64,000 bases of DNA from an uncultured Allofournierella sp. (GTDB lineage Bacteria > Bacillota > Clostridia > Oscillospirales > Ruminococcaceae): the NCBI GenBank assembly GCA_944382775.1, contig CALWNI010000002.1, positions 42,603-106,602 of the forward strand, read 5' to 3'. Made by a program: the position numbers and the translations under genes. The notes beneath the pieces are model-generated. The model had not been told where the DNA came from and ran no database searches. It saw only the letters and a list, made by a program, of their open reading frames with translations. Below, one piece after another: positions 27,298-36,171 of the stretch; position 1 is the first letter of the stretch, and every line of letters begins with the position of its first letter.

Positions 27298-29274
27298 TTA
27301 TGCCTTTGCCTCTTCTTGGGCTGCTTTTTGCTGCTCTTCCCGATAGCGGGCAATGGCTTGCCGAATTTTTACCTCGGCTTCTTGAATGGTGGTATCACGC
27401 ATTTGTGCACCTGCCATGGTTAAATGGCCGCCACCGCCCAGATATTCCATAATAACCTGAACGTTTACCGCACCCATACTGCGTGCCGAAATATTTACGC
27501 CGCTGCCTTTTTGCACTGCCACAAAGCTTGCGCCTACCCCCTCAATGGTAAGCAGGTCGTTGGCTGCCTGCGGCACTGCTACTGCCATATCCGGCGGCAG
27601 TTCGCCCGACATGGAAATGGCACAGCCCATATAAATATCCGCATGTTCCACCAAACTGGATTTTGCCGTGTATTCCTCCAAACTGGAGTTAAACAACAGC
27701 TTTACATGCTCTGTCATGGCACCCATACGCCGCAGATAGGCCGCCGCTTCAAAGGTGCGAACACCGGTATGTAAGCCAAAGTTTCGGGTATCCAGCATAA
27801 TGCCGGCAAGCAAAGCTTCGGCTTCCAGGGCGGTGGGCTTTTGCTTGCCCCCGTTTACATATTGCAGCAGCTCACTGACAAGCTCACAAGTAGAAGAAGC
27901 ATAGGGTTCATGGAAAAACAGCACCGCATTGTCAATATGGTCCAGTGCTTTGCGGTGATGATCAATTACCACAACCTGCTGACAAGCCTCGTATACATCA
28001 CGGCTTTCCAGCAAACCTTTGATATGGGTATCCACCACAACCAGCAATGTATTGGGGGTAATGGCATCCAGTGCCACATCCGGTGCAATAAAATCTTCTT
28101 CAAAGCCTGCCTGTTCAAATACATGCAACAGGCTTGCAGCCAAGGTGGCTTCTCGCCGAATGGCAATGGCCGCCGGCACATCCAACCCTTTGCAGATGCT
28201 AAGCACACCAATGGCAGCCCCTAGGCTATCCAGGTCGCTCATGCGGTGGCCCATAATAATTACGCTGTCAGATTGGCGAATCAAATCCGTCAACGCCGTT
28301 GCAATAATGCGGCTTTTTACCTTGCTGCGTTTTTCCACACTGCGGGAAACACCGCCGTAAAATTCAAAACCATCCGGCGTTTTCACCGCCGCTTGGTCGC
28401 CGCCCCGCCCCAACGCCATATCCAACGATTGCTGTGCCATTTCCTGACATTGCCGCAGTGTTTTTCCCCCGCGACCCACACCGATGGAAAGCGTTAAGTT
28501 CACATTGCCGCCCAAATTGCGTACCTTATCCAAAATTTCAAATTTGGAGTCCACAATGGCTTTCATGTGGCGTTCTTCCACCACAGCAATATACCGTGCA
28601 TTGGTAATGCGCCGCAAAAAGCCGGTGGTTTTTCCGATAAAGGTTTCCAAAATCAGATTTAGGCCTTCCATAAGGCGGGCAATTTCGGAATCCTTTAAAT
28701 CACTGAACTGCTCGGCATAGCCGTCAATTTCAATAATCATATAAGCAGGGCGGGTTGCCTGGTATTCGGCAGCCTGTTGGCGCAGCTCGGTTTCGTCTAC
28801 CAGATACACCACCGTCAACTCTTGTTGATTGGTGGAAGCAAACATGTTGTATCGTCTGCCGCCCTGCTCCAAAACCTGGCCGGCGGATGTGGCACATTGC
28901 CGCAATTCCAGCCCGGGTAACACTTTGTTGATGGGGCTCAGCAGTACATCCTGCCCATCCAGCAGCATCTGCCGAAAAGCATCGTTATACCACACAATGG
29001 TTTTCCCTCGCAGCACCACCACCGGCAGCAGCAATTCTGCCAAGCTGGCCTGTACCGGGCTGTTTTCAAACACACTGCATTGTACATGGCGGGCAATGCT
29101 TTGCCGTAAACGCCACCCACTGAACCAAAAAACCACGCCAATTGCAAGCACAGCCGGAATCAACAGCCACAACATGGCAGGCTGTTGTATTCCAAGCAGT
29201 ACCGTTAAAATTACACAAAAGCAGAACAAGGCTGCGGTGTAAATCTCCAATGTGAAACGTGGTTTTTGATTCAT
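27298..29274 (-). CDS. gdpP: c-di-AMP phosphodiesterase GdpP
   Basis: About 658 aa. Two membrane helices at the N-terminus (about 9-27 and 32-50) are followed by a PAS-like domain, a degenerate GGDEF domain (no GGDEF motif, NARYIAVV at that site) and the DHH-DHHA1 phosphodiesterase. The DHH part shows MGHRMSDLDSLGAA, VDTH and IDHHR; DHHA1 has GGGGHLTMAG. It hydrolyses c-di-AMP to pApA, controlling potassium and osmotic balance and wall stress. The ATG at 29274 has GGAGA 8 bases before it; the TTG one codon earlier is less likely. It lies 37 bases after rnjA. Confidence 0.93.
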   Translation of the reverse strand: MNQKPRFTLEIYTAALFCFCVILTVLLGIQQPAMLWLLIPAVLAIGVVFWFSGWRLRQSIARHVQCSVFENSPVQASLAELLLPVVVLRGKTIVWYNDAFRQMLLDGQDVLLSPINKVLPGLELRQCATSAGQVLEQGGRRYNMFASTNQQELTVVYLVDETELRQQAAEYQATRPAYMIIEIDGYAEQFSDLKDSEIARLMEGLNLILETFIGKTTGFLRRITNARYIAVVEERHMKAIVDSKFEILDKVRNLGGNVNLTLSIGVGRGGKTLRQCQEMAQQSLDMALGRGGDQAAVKTPDGFEFYGGVSRSVEKRSKVKSRIIATALTDLIRQSDSVIIMGHRMSDLDSLGAAIGVLSICKGLDVPAAIAIRREATLAASLLHVFEQAGFEEDFIAPDVALDAITPNTLLVVVDTHIKGLLESRDVYEACQQVVVIDHHRKALDHIDNAVLFFHEPYASSTCELVSELLQYVNGGKQKPTALEAEALLAGIMLDTRNFGLHTGVRTFEAAAYLRRMGAMTEHVKLLFNSSLEEYTAKSSLVEHADIYMGCAISMSGELPPDMAVAVPQAANDLLTIEGVGASFVAVQKGSGVNISARSMGAVNVQVIMEYLGGGGHLTMAGAQMRDTTIQEAEVKIRQAIARYREEQQKAAQEEAKA

Positions 29275-29313
29275 CAAGCAATTCTCCTTTTTTATTCCGT
29301 TTGCGGAGAAACG

Positions 29314-31158
29314 TTAAACCTCCATCAAAATAGGAAGAATCATGGGGCTGCGCTTTGTTTTGCGATAAATATAAGAGGACAAGGTTTCTCTTACACGGGT
29401 TTTTACGCTGTTCCACTCACGCACATTTTCCATGGCGCAGCGGTCAAAGCACTGACTTACCAAACGGCGTGCCTCATCCATCAGCTCTTCGCTTTCACGA
29501 ACATAGACAAAGCCACGGGATACCAAATCCGGGCCGGCAATTACCTCGCCGGTTGCGCGGTCTACGGTTGCCACAACAATCACCAGACCATCTTCCGACA
29601 GATGACGGCGGTCACGCAGTACCACATTGCCAACGTCGCCTACGCCCAGACCGTCTACCATAACGGCGCCGGCAGGAACAGGCTCGCCGGTTTCCAACAC
29701 GTCTGCACTTAAAATGATATCCTGACCAACTTCTGCAATGTGGATATTCTTTGCAGGGATTCCCAAACTTTCAGCGGTCATTGCATGCTTTTTCAGCTGC
29801 TTGTATTCACCGTGAACCGGCAGGAAATACTTGGGATTTGCCAAGGTCAATACCAGCTTTTGTTCTTCCTGGCAAGCATGGCCCGAAACATGCACATCGT
29901 ACATGGATTCATAAATCACCTGTGCACCCAAGCGCAGCAGACCATTTACAACCTTGGTTACCATCTTTTCGTTGCCGGGAATGGGGGTGGCGGAAATGAT
30001 GATGAAATCCCCCGGGCCTACCCGAACATTGCGATGGCTTGCCGTTGCCATGCGGGAAAGTGCGCTCAAGGGCTCACCCTGACTGCCGGTGGTAATCAAA
30101 ACCACTTTTTCCGGCGGATACTTGTTGATTTGCTCCAAATCAATCAAAACGCCTTCGGGTGCATGCAGATAGCCCAGCTCCATTGCCATTTGGGTGTTGT
30201 TTGCCATGCTGCGGCCGGAAACTGCCACCTTACGGCCATTTTCCACCGCCAGGTCAATAATCTGCTGCACACGGTAGATGTTGGACGCAAAGGTTGCAAT
30301 GATAATACGCTGTTTGTCTGCCTGACGGAACAGGTTTGCAAAGCTTTGCGCAACCTTGTATTCGGTTGCAGTAAAGCCAGGACGCTCGGCGTTAGTGGAA
30401 TCACTCAACAGTGCCAAAACGCCTTTTTTGCCGTACTCGGCAATGGTTGCCAAATCGGTGGGATCGTCAGACAACGGGGTATAGTCAATTTTAAAGTCAC
30501 CGGTTTGCAGTACAATACCGGCGGGACACTCAATGGCCAATGCCACCGCATCGGGAATGGAGTGGTTCACATGAATGGGTTCTACGGTAAAGCAGCCCAG
30601 CTTGAATTTGTGGCGGGGCTTTACCTCCACCAGCTTGGTGCGACCCAACAAGCCGTGTTCCTCCAGCTTATTCTTAATTAAGCCAATGGTCAGCTTGGTG
30701 GCATAAATGGGCAGGTTTACTTCCTTTAACAGATACGGCAATGCACCAATGTGGTCTTCGTGACCGTGGGTGATAACAATACCCTTAATCTTATCCTTGT
30801 TCTGCACCACATAGGTGAAGTCGGGAATTACCAGGTCAATGCCGAACATATCGCTGTCCGGAAATACCAGGCCGCAGTCTACAATCAGCATATCGCCTTG
30901 GCATTCGTAAACGGTAATGTTTTTACCAACTTCGCCTAAGCCGCCCAAGGGAATAATGTGCATGGGAATTGCTGGTGCTGCGGGCTTTTGCTGCTTGCCT
31001 GCCGGTTTGCGCCCACGGGAATAAAACGGGCGACGGCGTGCGGTTTGCTGCTTGCCTGTATTTTCGTTGCGCTCAGCCGGTGCTTTTTGTGCATGCTGCT
31101 TTTGCATGGGTTTGCGCTGAGTGCGCTGTTTTTGTGGTTCTTTTATTGACTGTGTCAT
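29314..31158 (-). CDS. rnj: Ribonuclease J
   Basis: 614 aa. The beta-CASP metallo-beta-lactamase core begins near residue 66 with IIPLGGLGEVGKN, then the zinc motif HGHEDHIGALPYLL. RNase J is both an endonuclease and a 5'-3' exonuclease in mRNA decay and rRNA maturation. The first 65 residues are an added Lys/Arg/Gln-rich, probably disordered extension rich in QKQ, ARRR and GRK patches, absent from the short Bacillus form. The gene leads the rnj-gdpP-rplI-dnaB unit and has a consensus promoter about 220 bases upstream, giving a long leader. Confidence 0.95.
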   Translation of the reverse strand: MTQSIKEPQKQRTQRKPMQKQHAQKAPAERNENTGKQQTARRRPFYSRGRKPAGKQQKPAAPAIPMHIIPLGGLGEVGKNITVYECQGDMLIVDCGLVFPDSDMFGIDLVIPDFTYVVQNKDKIKGIVITHGHEDHIGALPYLLKEVNLPIYATKLTIGLIKNKLEEHGLLGRTKLVEVKPRHKFKLGCFTVEPIHVNHSIPDAVALAIECPAGIVLQTGDFKIDYTPLSDDPTDLATIAEYGKKGVLALLSDSTNAERPGFTATEYKVAQSFANLFRQADKQRIIIATFASNIYRVQQIIDLAVENGRKVAVSGRSMANNTQMAMELGYLHAPEGVLIDLEQINKYPPEKVVLITTGSQGEPLSALSRMATASHRNVRVGPGDFIIISATPIPGNEKMVTKVVNGLLRLGAQVIYESMYDVHVSGHACQEEQKLVLTLANPKYFLPVHGEYKQLKKHAMTAESLGIPAKNIHIAEVGQDIILSADVLETGEPVPAGAVMVDGLGVGDVGNVVLRDRRHLSEDGLVIVVATVDRATGEVIAGPDLVSRGFVYVRESEELMDEARRLVSQCFDRCAMENVREWNSVKTRVRETLSSYIYRKTKRSPMILPILMEV

Positions 31159-31386
31159 AAATATCCTCCGTAAAATTGTACATCAAGAAAGCCTGCTTTC
31201 ATGTAATTCGACCGAAAAGCAGAACGATACATTGGTTTTGTTTTTAAATTTGTGTAGTTTTGGGCACAATAAGTCCATTTGTTCAATGCGACCGGGCCCG
31301 CCTGCCAATAACGCACAAAGAATACACATGATTGTTTCATGTCATTCAGCTAAGGCTGCAAACAATTACAGCCTAAAGTTGTTTTT

Positions 31387-31416
31387 ATTATACTCTTCTT
31401 GTATGTTTTCTGTCAA
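31387..31416 (-). promoter_or_regulatory. Consensus promoter of the rnj operon
   Basis: Minus strand: perfect TTGACA (31411-31416), 18-base spacer, perfect TATAAT (31387-31392). Predicted transcription starts near 31380, about 220 bases before the rnj ATG. Confidence 0.85.
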
Positions 31417-31485
31417 CAAAGCCTTTCCGAATCCATTCGAGGAAAACTACCTTATTTTTCCAGAATTTTGCCGTTGCACTTCCTC

Positions 31486-31514
31486 TTGTTTAGGGGCTGT
31501 AAAATCGCTATAAT
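31486..31514 (+). promoter_or_regulatory. rnhA promoter
   Basis: TTGTTT (31486-31491), 17-base spacer, TATAAT (31509-31514), about 90 bases before rnhA. Confidence 0.7.
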
Positions 31515-31609
31515 GAAACCATAGCCATATGATAGGCTTTTTATTCATACCCTGCCCTACCAATTATATGAAATAGCTGGGGCTGGTTTTGATTGATGCA
31601 GGAGGAACG

Positions 31610-32059
31610 ATGAAACAAATCGAAATTTTTACCGACGGCGCTTGCAGTGGCAATCCCGGCCCCGGTGGTTGGGGTGCTGTTTTGCGCTACAAACAGTTTG
31701 AAAAAGAACTTTCCGGCGGTGAAGCAGAAACTACCAACAACCGTATGGAACTTACTGCATTTATCCGTGCCTTGGAACAACTGAAAGAGCCCTGCGAAAT
31801 TACCCTTTGCAGCGATTCAAAATACGTGATTGACGGTTTAGAAAAAGGTTGGGCAAAAGGCTGGCGTGCCCGTGGTTGGAAAAAAAGCGATAAATCGCCT
31901 GCATTAAACCCCGATCTTTGGGGTCGGCTTTTGGACTTGTGCGAACCGCATATTATTCATTATAAATGGATTAAAGGCCATGCCGGACACCCCGAAAACG
32001 AGCGTTGCGACCGTTTAGCCGTAGAACAAAGCAAAAAATACGGTGGTCGGCAAGCTTAA
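31610..32059 (+). CDS. rnhA: Ribonuclease HI
   Basis: 149 aa, the E. coli-type length. The four catalytic acids are visible: the Asp of [15 protein letters not shown], the Glu of NNRMELTA, the Asp of CSDSKYV and the Asp of NERCDRLA. The basic handle region [11 protein letters not shown] is present. It removes the RNA strand of RNA-DNA hybrids such as primers and R-loops. The ATG at 31610 follows AGGAGG. The gene is followed by mnmA on the same strand. Confidence 0.96.
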   Translation: MKQIEIFTDGACSGNPGPGGWGAVLRYKQFEKELSGGEAETTNNRMELTAFIRALEQLKEPCEITLCSDSKYVIDGLEKGWAKGWRARGWKKSDKSPALNPDLWGRLLDLCEPHIIHYKWIKGHAGHPENERCDRLAVEQSKKYGGRQA

Positions 32060-32091
32060 CTCACACACTTTCGCAAAAGGAGAACTTAACC

Positions 32092-33162
32092 ATGAGTGAT
32101 GTAATGTTTCCCGGAAACAATTTCTCCACCTACGAACAGCAGGACAAGGTGTTAGTAGGTGTTTCAGGCGGCGTTGACTCCGCCGTTTGTGTTCACATTT
32201 TAAAAGAGCAAGGTTTTGCTGTAACCGGTGCCGTGATGCATTTTTCTGCCGCACACGACCGCGCTGTGGAAGAAGCCAAAAAAGCAGCCGCCGCTTTGGA
32301 TATTCCTTTGGTGGTCATTGAAGCCGGCGAAGCCTTTGAAAAGAACGTGGTCCAGCCGTTCTGTGACTCTTACTGTGCAGGCGAAACGCCCAATCCCTGT
32401 GTTATGTGCAACCCCACTGTTAAATTCCGTCTTTTGGCACAAAAGGCCGATGAGCTGGGCATTCGTTTTATCGCAACCGGTCACTATGCCCGTGTAAAAG
32501 AAGTTGCCCCCGGTGAATACCGCATTGCAAAGCCTGCCAGTGCCGCCCGCGACCAAAGCTATATGCTGTATCGTTTGGGTCAGGATATTCTCAGCCGTCT
32601 GTGCTTCCCTTTGGGCGAATTTGAAAAGACCGAAATTCGCGAAATTGCCCGTGGCTTGGGTCTTCCCTGTGCCGACAGCCCCGACAGCATGGAGATTTGC
32701 TTTGTGCCGGACGGCGACTATGCTTCGTTTATCACCAATCGTGGTATGAAGAGCAAAACCGGTCATTTTATCGGCCCCGATGGTCAGGACCTTGGCGAAC
32801 ACAAAGGCGTTATGAACTATACTCTGGGTCAGCGCAAAGGCTTGGGCATCGCTTTGGGCAAGCCTGCTTTTGTAAAGCAGATTTGTGAAAATGGCGATGT
32901 TCAGCTTGGCTGGGCGGGCGAAGAATTTTTCTCCGGCATGACCCTGCGGGATATCTGCACCGCCAACGGTCAGCCTTTGCCTGCGGGTGATTATCTGGTA
33001 AAAATCCGCAGTGTTGCCCCCCCTGTGGCCTGCCACTTTGACGGCAAGGAAACCGTAACCTTCCAAGAGCCCGCTCGCGCACCTGCTCCCGGTCAGAGTG
33101 CCGTATTCTATCAAGATAATACCGTTTTAGGTGGCGGTATCATCGGCACCAGCATCGTTTGA
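32092..33162 (+). CDS. mnmA: tRNA-specific 2-thiouridylase MnmA
   Basis: About 356 aa. The PP-loop SGGVDS at the N-terminus activates uridine 34. The catalytic cysteines are in NPCVMCN (nucleophile) and SMEICFVPDG (persulfide partner). Further family blocks are GHYAR, QSYMLYRL and the C-terminal TLGQRKGLGIA. It makes the 2-thio group of the wobble uridine in tRNA-Lys, -Glu and -Gln. The ATG at 32092 has AAGGAGA upstream, 32 bases after rnhA. A terminator follows. Confidence 0.94.
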   Translation: MSDVMFPGNNFSTYEQQDKVLVGVSGGVDSAVCVHILKEQGFAVTGAVMHFSAAHDRAVEEAKKAAAALDIPLVVIEAGEAFEKNVVQPFCDSYCAGETPNPCVMCNPTVKFRLLAQKADELGIRFIATGHYARVKEVAPGEYRIAKPASAARDQSYMLYRLGQDILSRLCFPLGEFEKTEIREIARGLGLPCADSPDSMEICFVPDGDYASFITNRGMKSKTGHFIGPDGQDLGEHKGVMNYTLGQRKGLGIALGKPAFVKQICENGDVQLGWAGEEFFSGMTLRDICTANGQPLPAGDYLVKIRSVAPPVACHFDGKETVTFQEPARAPAPGQSAVFYQDNTVLGGGIIGTSIV

Positions 33163-33173
33163 TCCCATAGAAC

Positions 33174-33210
33174 AAAAGACCCCTTTCCCAATTGGAAAGG
33201 GGTCTTTTTT
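33174..33210. terminator. Bidirectional terminator mnmA / coaD
   Basis: A perfect 15-bp stem (33174-33188 with 33194-33208) has a 5-base loop and A/T runs on both sides. It overlaps the coaD stop. Confidence 0.9.
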
Positions 33211-33703
33211 ATTTGCTCAATCGCTGTTGAATGTCCGCCAGAATTTCCGGGCAGACAAATTCCGAAATATCGCCGCCAAATCGGGCCACCTCCCGCACCA
33301 TGGAGGAAGACAGGTACATATATTGAAGGTCTGTGGTCATAAACATGGTTTCCAATGTGGGGCACAGCTTTTTATTGGTGAGTGCCATTTGAAACTCATA
33401 CTCAAAATCACTTACTGCACGCAAACCTTTTATCAGAGTGCACGCTCCCACCTTGGAAGCATACTCCGCCAACAGTCCGGAAAAATAGTCCACCGTTACA
33501 TTTGGCAAATCTTTTGTAACCCGCCGCGCCAGCTCCACCCGTTCTGCCCCGGTAAAGGCTGTATTGGATTTACTGGGGTTTACCATAACAAGCACAATCA
33601 CTTCATCAAACAGCTGGCTGGCACGCTGAATAATGTTTAAATGACCTTTGGTAATCGGGTCAAAGCTGCCCGGACAAATTGCAATGCGTTTTTTCATGGG
33701 CAT
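33209..33703 (-). CDS. coaD: Phosphopantetheine adenylyltransferase
   Basis: 164 aa. The nucleotidyltransferase signature PGSFDPITKGH carries the TxGH motif that binds ATP, and LSSSMVREVA corresponds to the ISSTxxR block. It forms dephospho-CoA from 4'-phosphopantetheine and ATP, the fourth step of CoA synthesis. Two in-frame ATGs, at 33703 and 33697, are possible; AAGGA is 5 and 11 bases upstream respectively. The gene stands alone between terminators. Confidence 0.95.
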   Translation of the reverse strand: MPMKKRIAICPGSFDPITKGHLNIIQRASQLFDEVIVLVMVNPSKSNTAFTGAERVELARRVTKDLPNVTVDYFSGLLAEYASKVGACTLIKGLRAVSDFEYEFQMALTNKKLCPTLETMFMTTDLQYMYLSSSMVREVARFGGDISEFVCPEILADIQQRLSK

Positions 33704-33807
33704 TGATTTCCTTTCTTTTTTCAGGTTGTATCGCCCTTTTTTTGTTTCGCTGTCAGTGCTCCTAAGTATACCGTTTCCCCTTTGGATTTGTCAACGCAGC
33801 CGCCGTG

Positions 33808-35391
33808 TTACGGTTCCAGATTCTCCAGCATCCGTACTCCTTGTGTTTGCAGCAGCATCGTCAAACCGATTACCACAACCACCAGCACCCCTACACTGCA
33901 CAAAGCCGAAAGCAGCAAAGGCAGGTACCGATTCAGGAATACGGCAATCCCACCCAATAAAAGCACAAAAATCACATTTGCCAAAATGGACAACCCGGTT
34001 GCCGCCGATTGCTTTACCACAACGGTATCATTCACTGCGTCCAGCTTGGGAAATTTCAGGTTAATCAGCAAACCAATCTGAGCCAGACTCCATACATAGA
34101 ACAGTGCCCACAGCAAAAAGACACACAGTGACAGTGCATCCACCCCGACACCAACGCCCAATAAGATGCCACCCACCACTACAAAGGGGGCGCACGCCAA
34201 CCAATGAAACAATACTTTCGCGGATAATATTTGCTTTGCCGAAATGGGCAAACTTTTTAAAACCCAAAAACTTTTTCCTTCCAAACTAATGGAGCTTGCA
34301 CTGATTGCCACCATAGCAAACACAAATGCGGTAAACCCCGCAAGAAGCAGCAACGGCGAAATATTATCAAAGCCCTCCTGTTGCAGTAGTTCCCAGAACA
34401 TTTCTCGTTTTACCAGCACCGCAACCGCACTGGCCATATAAATTAAAAAGCCAAAGGCGGTGTTAAACACATAGATTGGGGTATTGATGTATCGGCACCA
34501 CTCTTTTTTTAACAATCCAAGCGTTACCCCTTGGGCCTTCATCTGCTTTAGTTTGTAATTGCTTTTTCCGTGTTGTGTGGTTAAGGACGCCAAAATTGCA
34601 ACATAGTAATGCCCACATACCAAACACACTGCCACTGCAGGCATAACACAAATCAACGCAACTTTGAACAGTGCCAACCAATTTCCATAGCAGGCCTCGG
34701 TCATCCATGCAAATGGTGTTAAAATCCCTTTCAGTTCTATGGTCAAAGACTGCGCTGTCTGTAATTTGGTTAATCCAAAAAAGAACCCACAGAACAAGAG
34801 AATGCCCACAAAATACAAAACATTTTCCACCAGCGCATGCCGTGCAAACCGTCCGCTTATGGCAGCTAATGCAACGCCAATCAACAAGGATGCCAAGGTT
34901 GGCAATACCGCCAACAAAATACCGGACAGTATCAAAACCAAAAACAGCGTCGGAGAAACACCATTGCCCTGTACCGCCCAAATTCCGCCTGCACAAAGCA
35001 GCCACACCAACACAAAGGCAGCATTTTCGCAATACAAAGCAGCCAAACGTGCCAGCAGCACCACCCGCCCATGGATTGGCAAGCTTAAAACAATGTCAAT
35101 ATCTCGGGTGCCAAACACCACTTCTTTTGCACCGGTTAGGGTAAACATGGTGCAAAACACCACCCCAAGCAACGCCATAAACGCAAAAAACACCTGTGTA
35201 TTCCCTGTCTCTTTTAATAGCATCATCATGGACATACCATAGCTAGCGGCTACCCATAGATTCAGCCCCATGACCAAGGCAAAATTCAACCAACCGCTTC
35301 GGTCTGCTGTTTTCTTTTTGCTGCCTTGAAATCCTAAGCTGTGAATCATTCCACGAAAAGAAACCCGAAACATTGCGTTAAATTTGTTCAT
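33808..35391 (-). CDS. ABC-2-type exporter permease
   Basis: About 527 aa with a dozen or more hydrophobic segments and little polar sequence between them. The N-terminal part (KEVVFGTRDIDIVLSLPI) resembles large clostridial ABC permeases of bacteriocin or peptide exporter type. The ATG at 35391 follows AAGGAG by 7 bases. It overlaps the upstream ATPase gene by 14 bases, so the two form one transporter. Substrate unknown; no substrate-like peptide or immunity gene lies nearby. Confidence 0.85.
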   Translation of the reverse strand: MNKFNAMFRVSFRGMIHSLGFQGSKKKTADRSGWLNFALVMGLNLWVAASYGMSMMMLLKETGNTQVFFAFMALLGVVFCTMFTLTGAKEVVFGTRDIDIVLSLPIHGRVVLLARLAALYCENAAFVLVWLLCAGGIWAVQGNGVSPTLFLVLILSGILLAVLPTLASLLIGVALAAISGRFARHALVENVLYFVGILLFCGFFFGLTKLQTAQSLTIELKGILTPFAWMTEACYGNWLALFKVALICVMPAVAVCLVCGHYYVAILASLTTQHGKSNYKLKQMKAQGVTLGLLKKEWCRYINTPIYVFNTAFGFLIYMASAVAVLVKREMFWELLQQEGFDNISPLLLLAGFTAFVFAMVAISASSISLEGKSFWVLKSLPISAKQILSAKVLFHWLACAPFVVVGGILLGVGVGVDALSLCVFLLWALFYVWSLAQIGLLINLKFPKLDAVNDTVVVKQSAATGLSILANVIFVLLLGGIAVFLNRYLPLLLSALCSVGVLVVVVIGLTMLLQTQGVRMLENLEP

Positions 35392-36106
35392 CGCTCTTCT
35401 CCTTTGCTTGCCGCAGGAACACATCCTCTAGTGTGGAACTGCCAACAATATCCGCTGTTTTACCCTGACAAATCAGCTTGCCGTCCTTCAAAATTGCCAC
35501 CCGATGGCACAGCTTTTCCGCCACTTCCAGCACATGGGTGGAAAAGAACACACAGCCACCCTCGGCGCACAGCTGCCGCAGATATTCTTTTAAGGTATGC
35601 GATGCCAGAGGGTCCAAACCAACAAAGGGTTCATCTAAAATCAGTAATCTGGGTTTTCGCATAAACGCGCTCACCAATGCTAATTTTTGTTTCATGCCAT
35701 GGGAATAACTGCCGATTGGGCTGCCAAGATTCCCCGTTAAATCGAATCCATCGGCATAATATGCAATGCGCTGGGTGCGTTCCTGTGCAGAAATCTCGCA
35801 AACATCGGCAATAAAATTCAGATAATCAATTCCGTTCATAAAATCGTACAAATCCGGATTATCCGGCAAAAACACCATTTGTTTTTTTGCATTCACTGCA
35901 TCGGTTTTCACATTATGGCCTGCCACATAAATTTCGCCCTCGGTATAATTTAAAATACCGGCAACCGCACGCAATGTAGTGGTTTTTCCCGCGCCGTTAT
36001 GACCAATAAAGCCAAAAATTTCGCCGGCATTTACCGTTAAACTCAAATCATCTACTGCACGTTTTCCACCCGAATATGTTTTGGAAAAATGTTCAATCTG
36101 AAGCAT
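35378..36106 (-). CDS. ABC transporter ATPase
   Basis: About 242 aa. Walker A is GHNGAGKTT (about 37-45), the signature is the variant SYSHGMKQKLAL instead of LSGGQ, Walker B is LLILDEPFVGLD and the switch histidine is in STHVLEVAE. The YSHGM signature is typical of exporter ATPases of the ABC-2 class. The ATG at 36106 follows AAGGAGGAG. It is the first gene of the pair with the permease. Confidence 0.92.
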   Translation of the reverse strand: MLQIEHFSKTYSGGKRAVDDLSLTVNAGEIFGFIGHNGAGKTTTLRAVAGILNYTEGEIYVAGHNVKTDAVNAKKQMVFLPDNPDLYDFMNGIDYLNFIADVCEISAQERTQRIAYYADGFDLTGNLGSPIGSYSHGMKQKLALVSAFMRKPRLLILDEPFVGLDPLASHTLKEYLRQLCAEGGCVFFSTHVLEVAEKLCHRVAILKDGKLICQGKTADIVGSSTLEDVFLRQAKEKSDEQI

Positions 36107-36137
36107 AATTCTCCTCCTTGTTGCTTTTTCACGCAAA

Positions 36138-36162
36138 AAGTCCCGGCAAAAATGCCGAGACT
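36138..36162 (-). terminator. Terminator after lysA
   Basis: A 9-bp stem with one mismatch and a 6-base loop has a TTTTT tail on the minus strand, 10 bases past the lysA stop. Confidence 0.7.
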
Positions 36163-36171
36163 GCTTGCTGT

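Larger units (their letters stand above)
31159..31609. other. Divergent intergenic region rnj / rnhA
   Basis: Holds the rnj promoter (31387-31416) and its long leader, a 6-bp hairpin near 31353-31373 in that leader, and the rnhA promoter (31486-31514). No open frame with family features was found. Confidence 0.6.
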
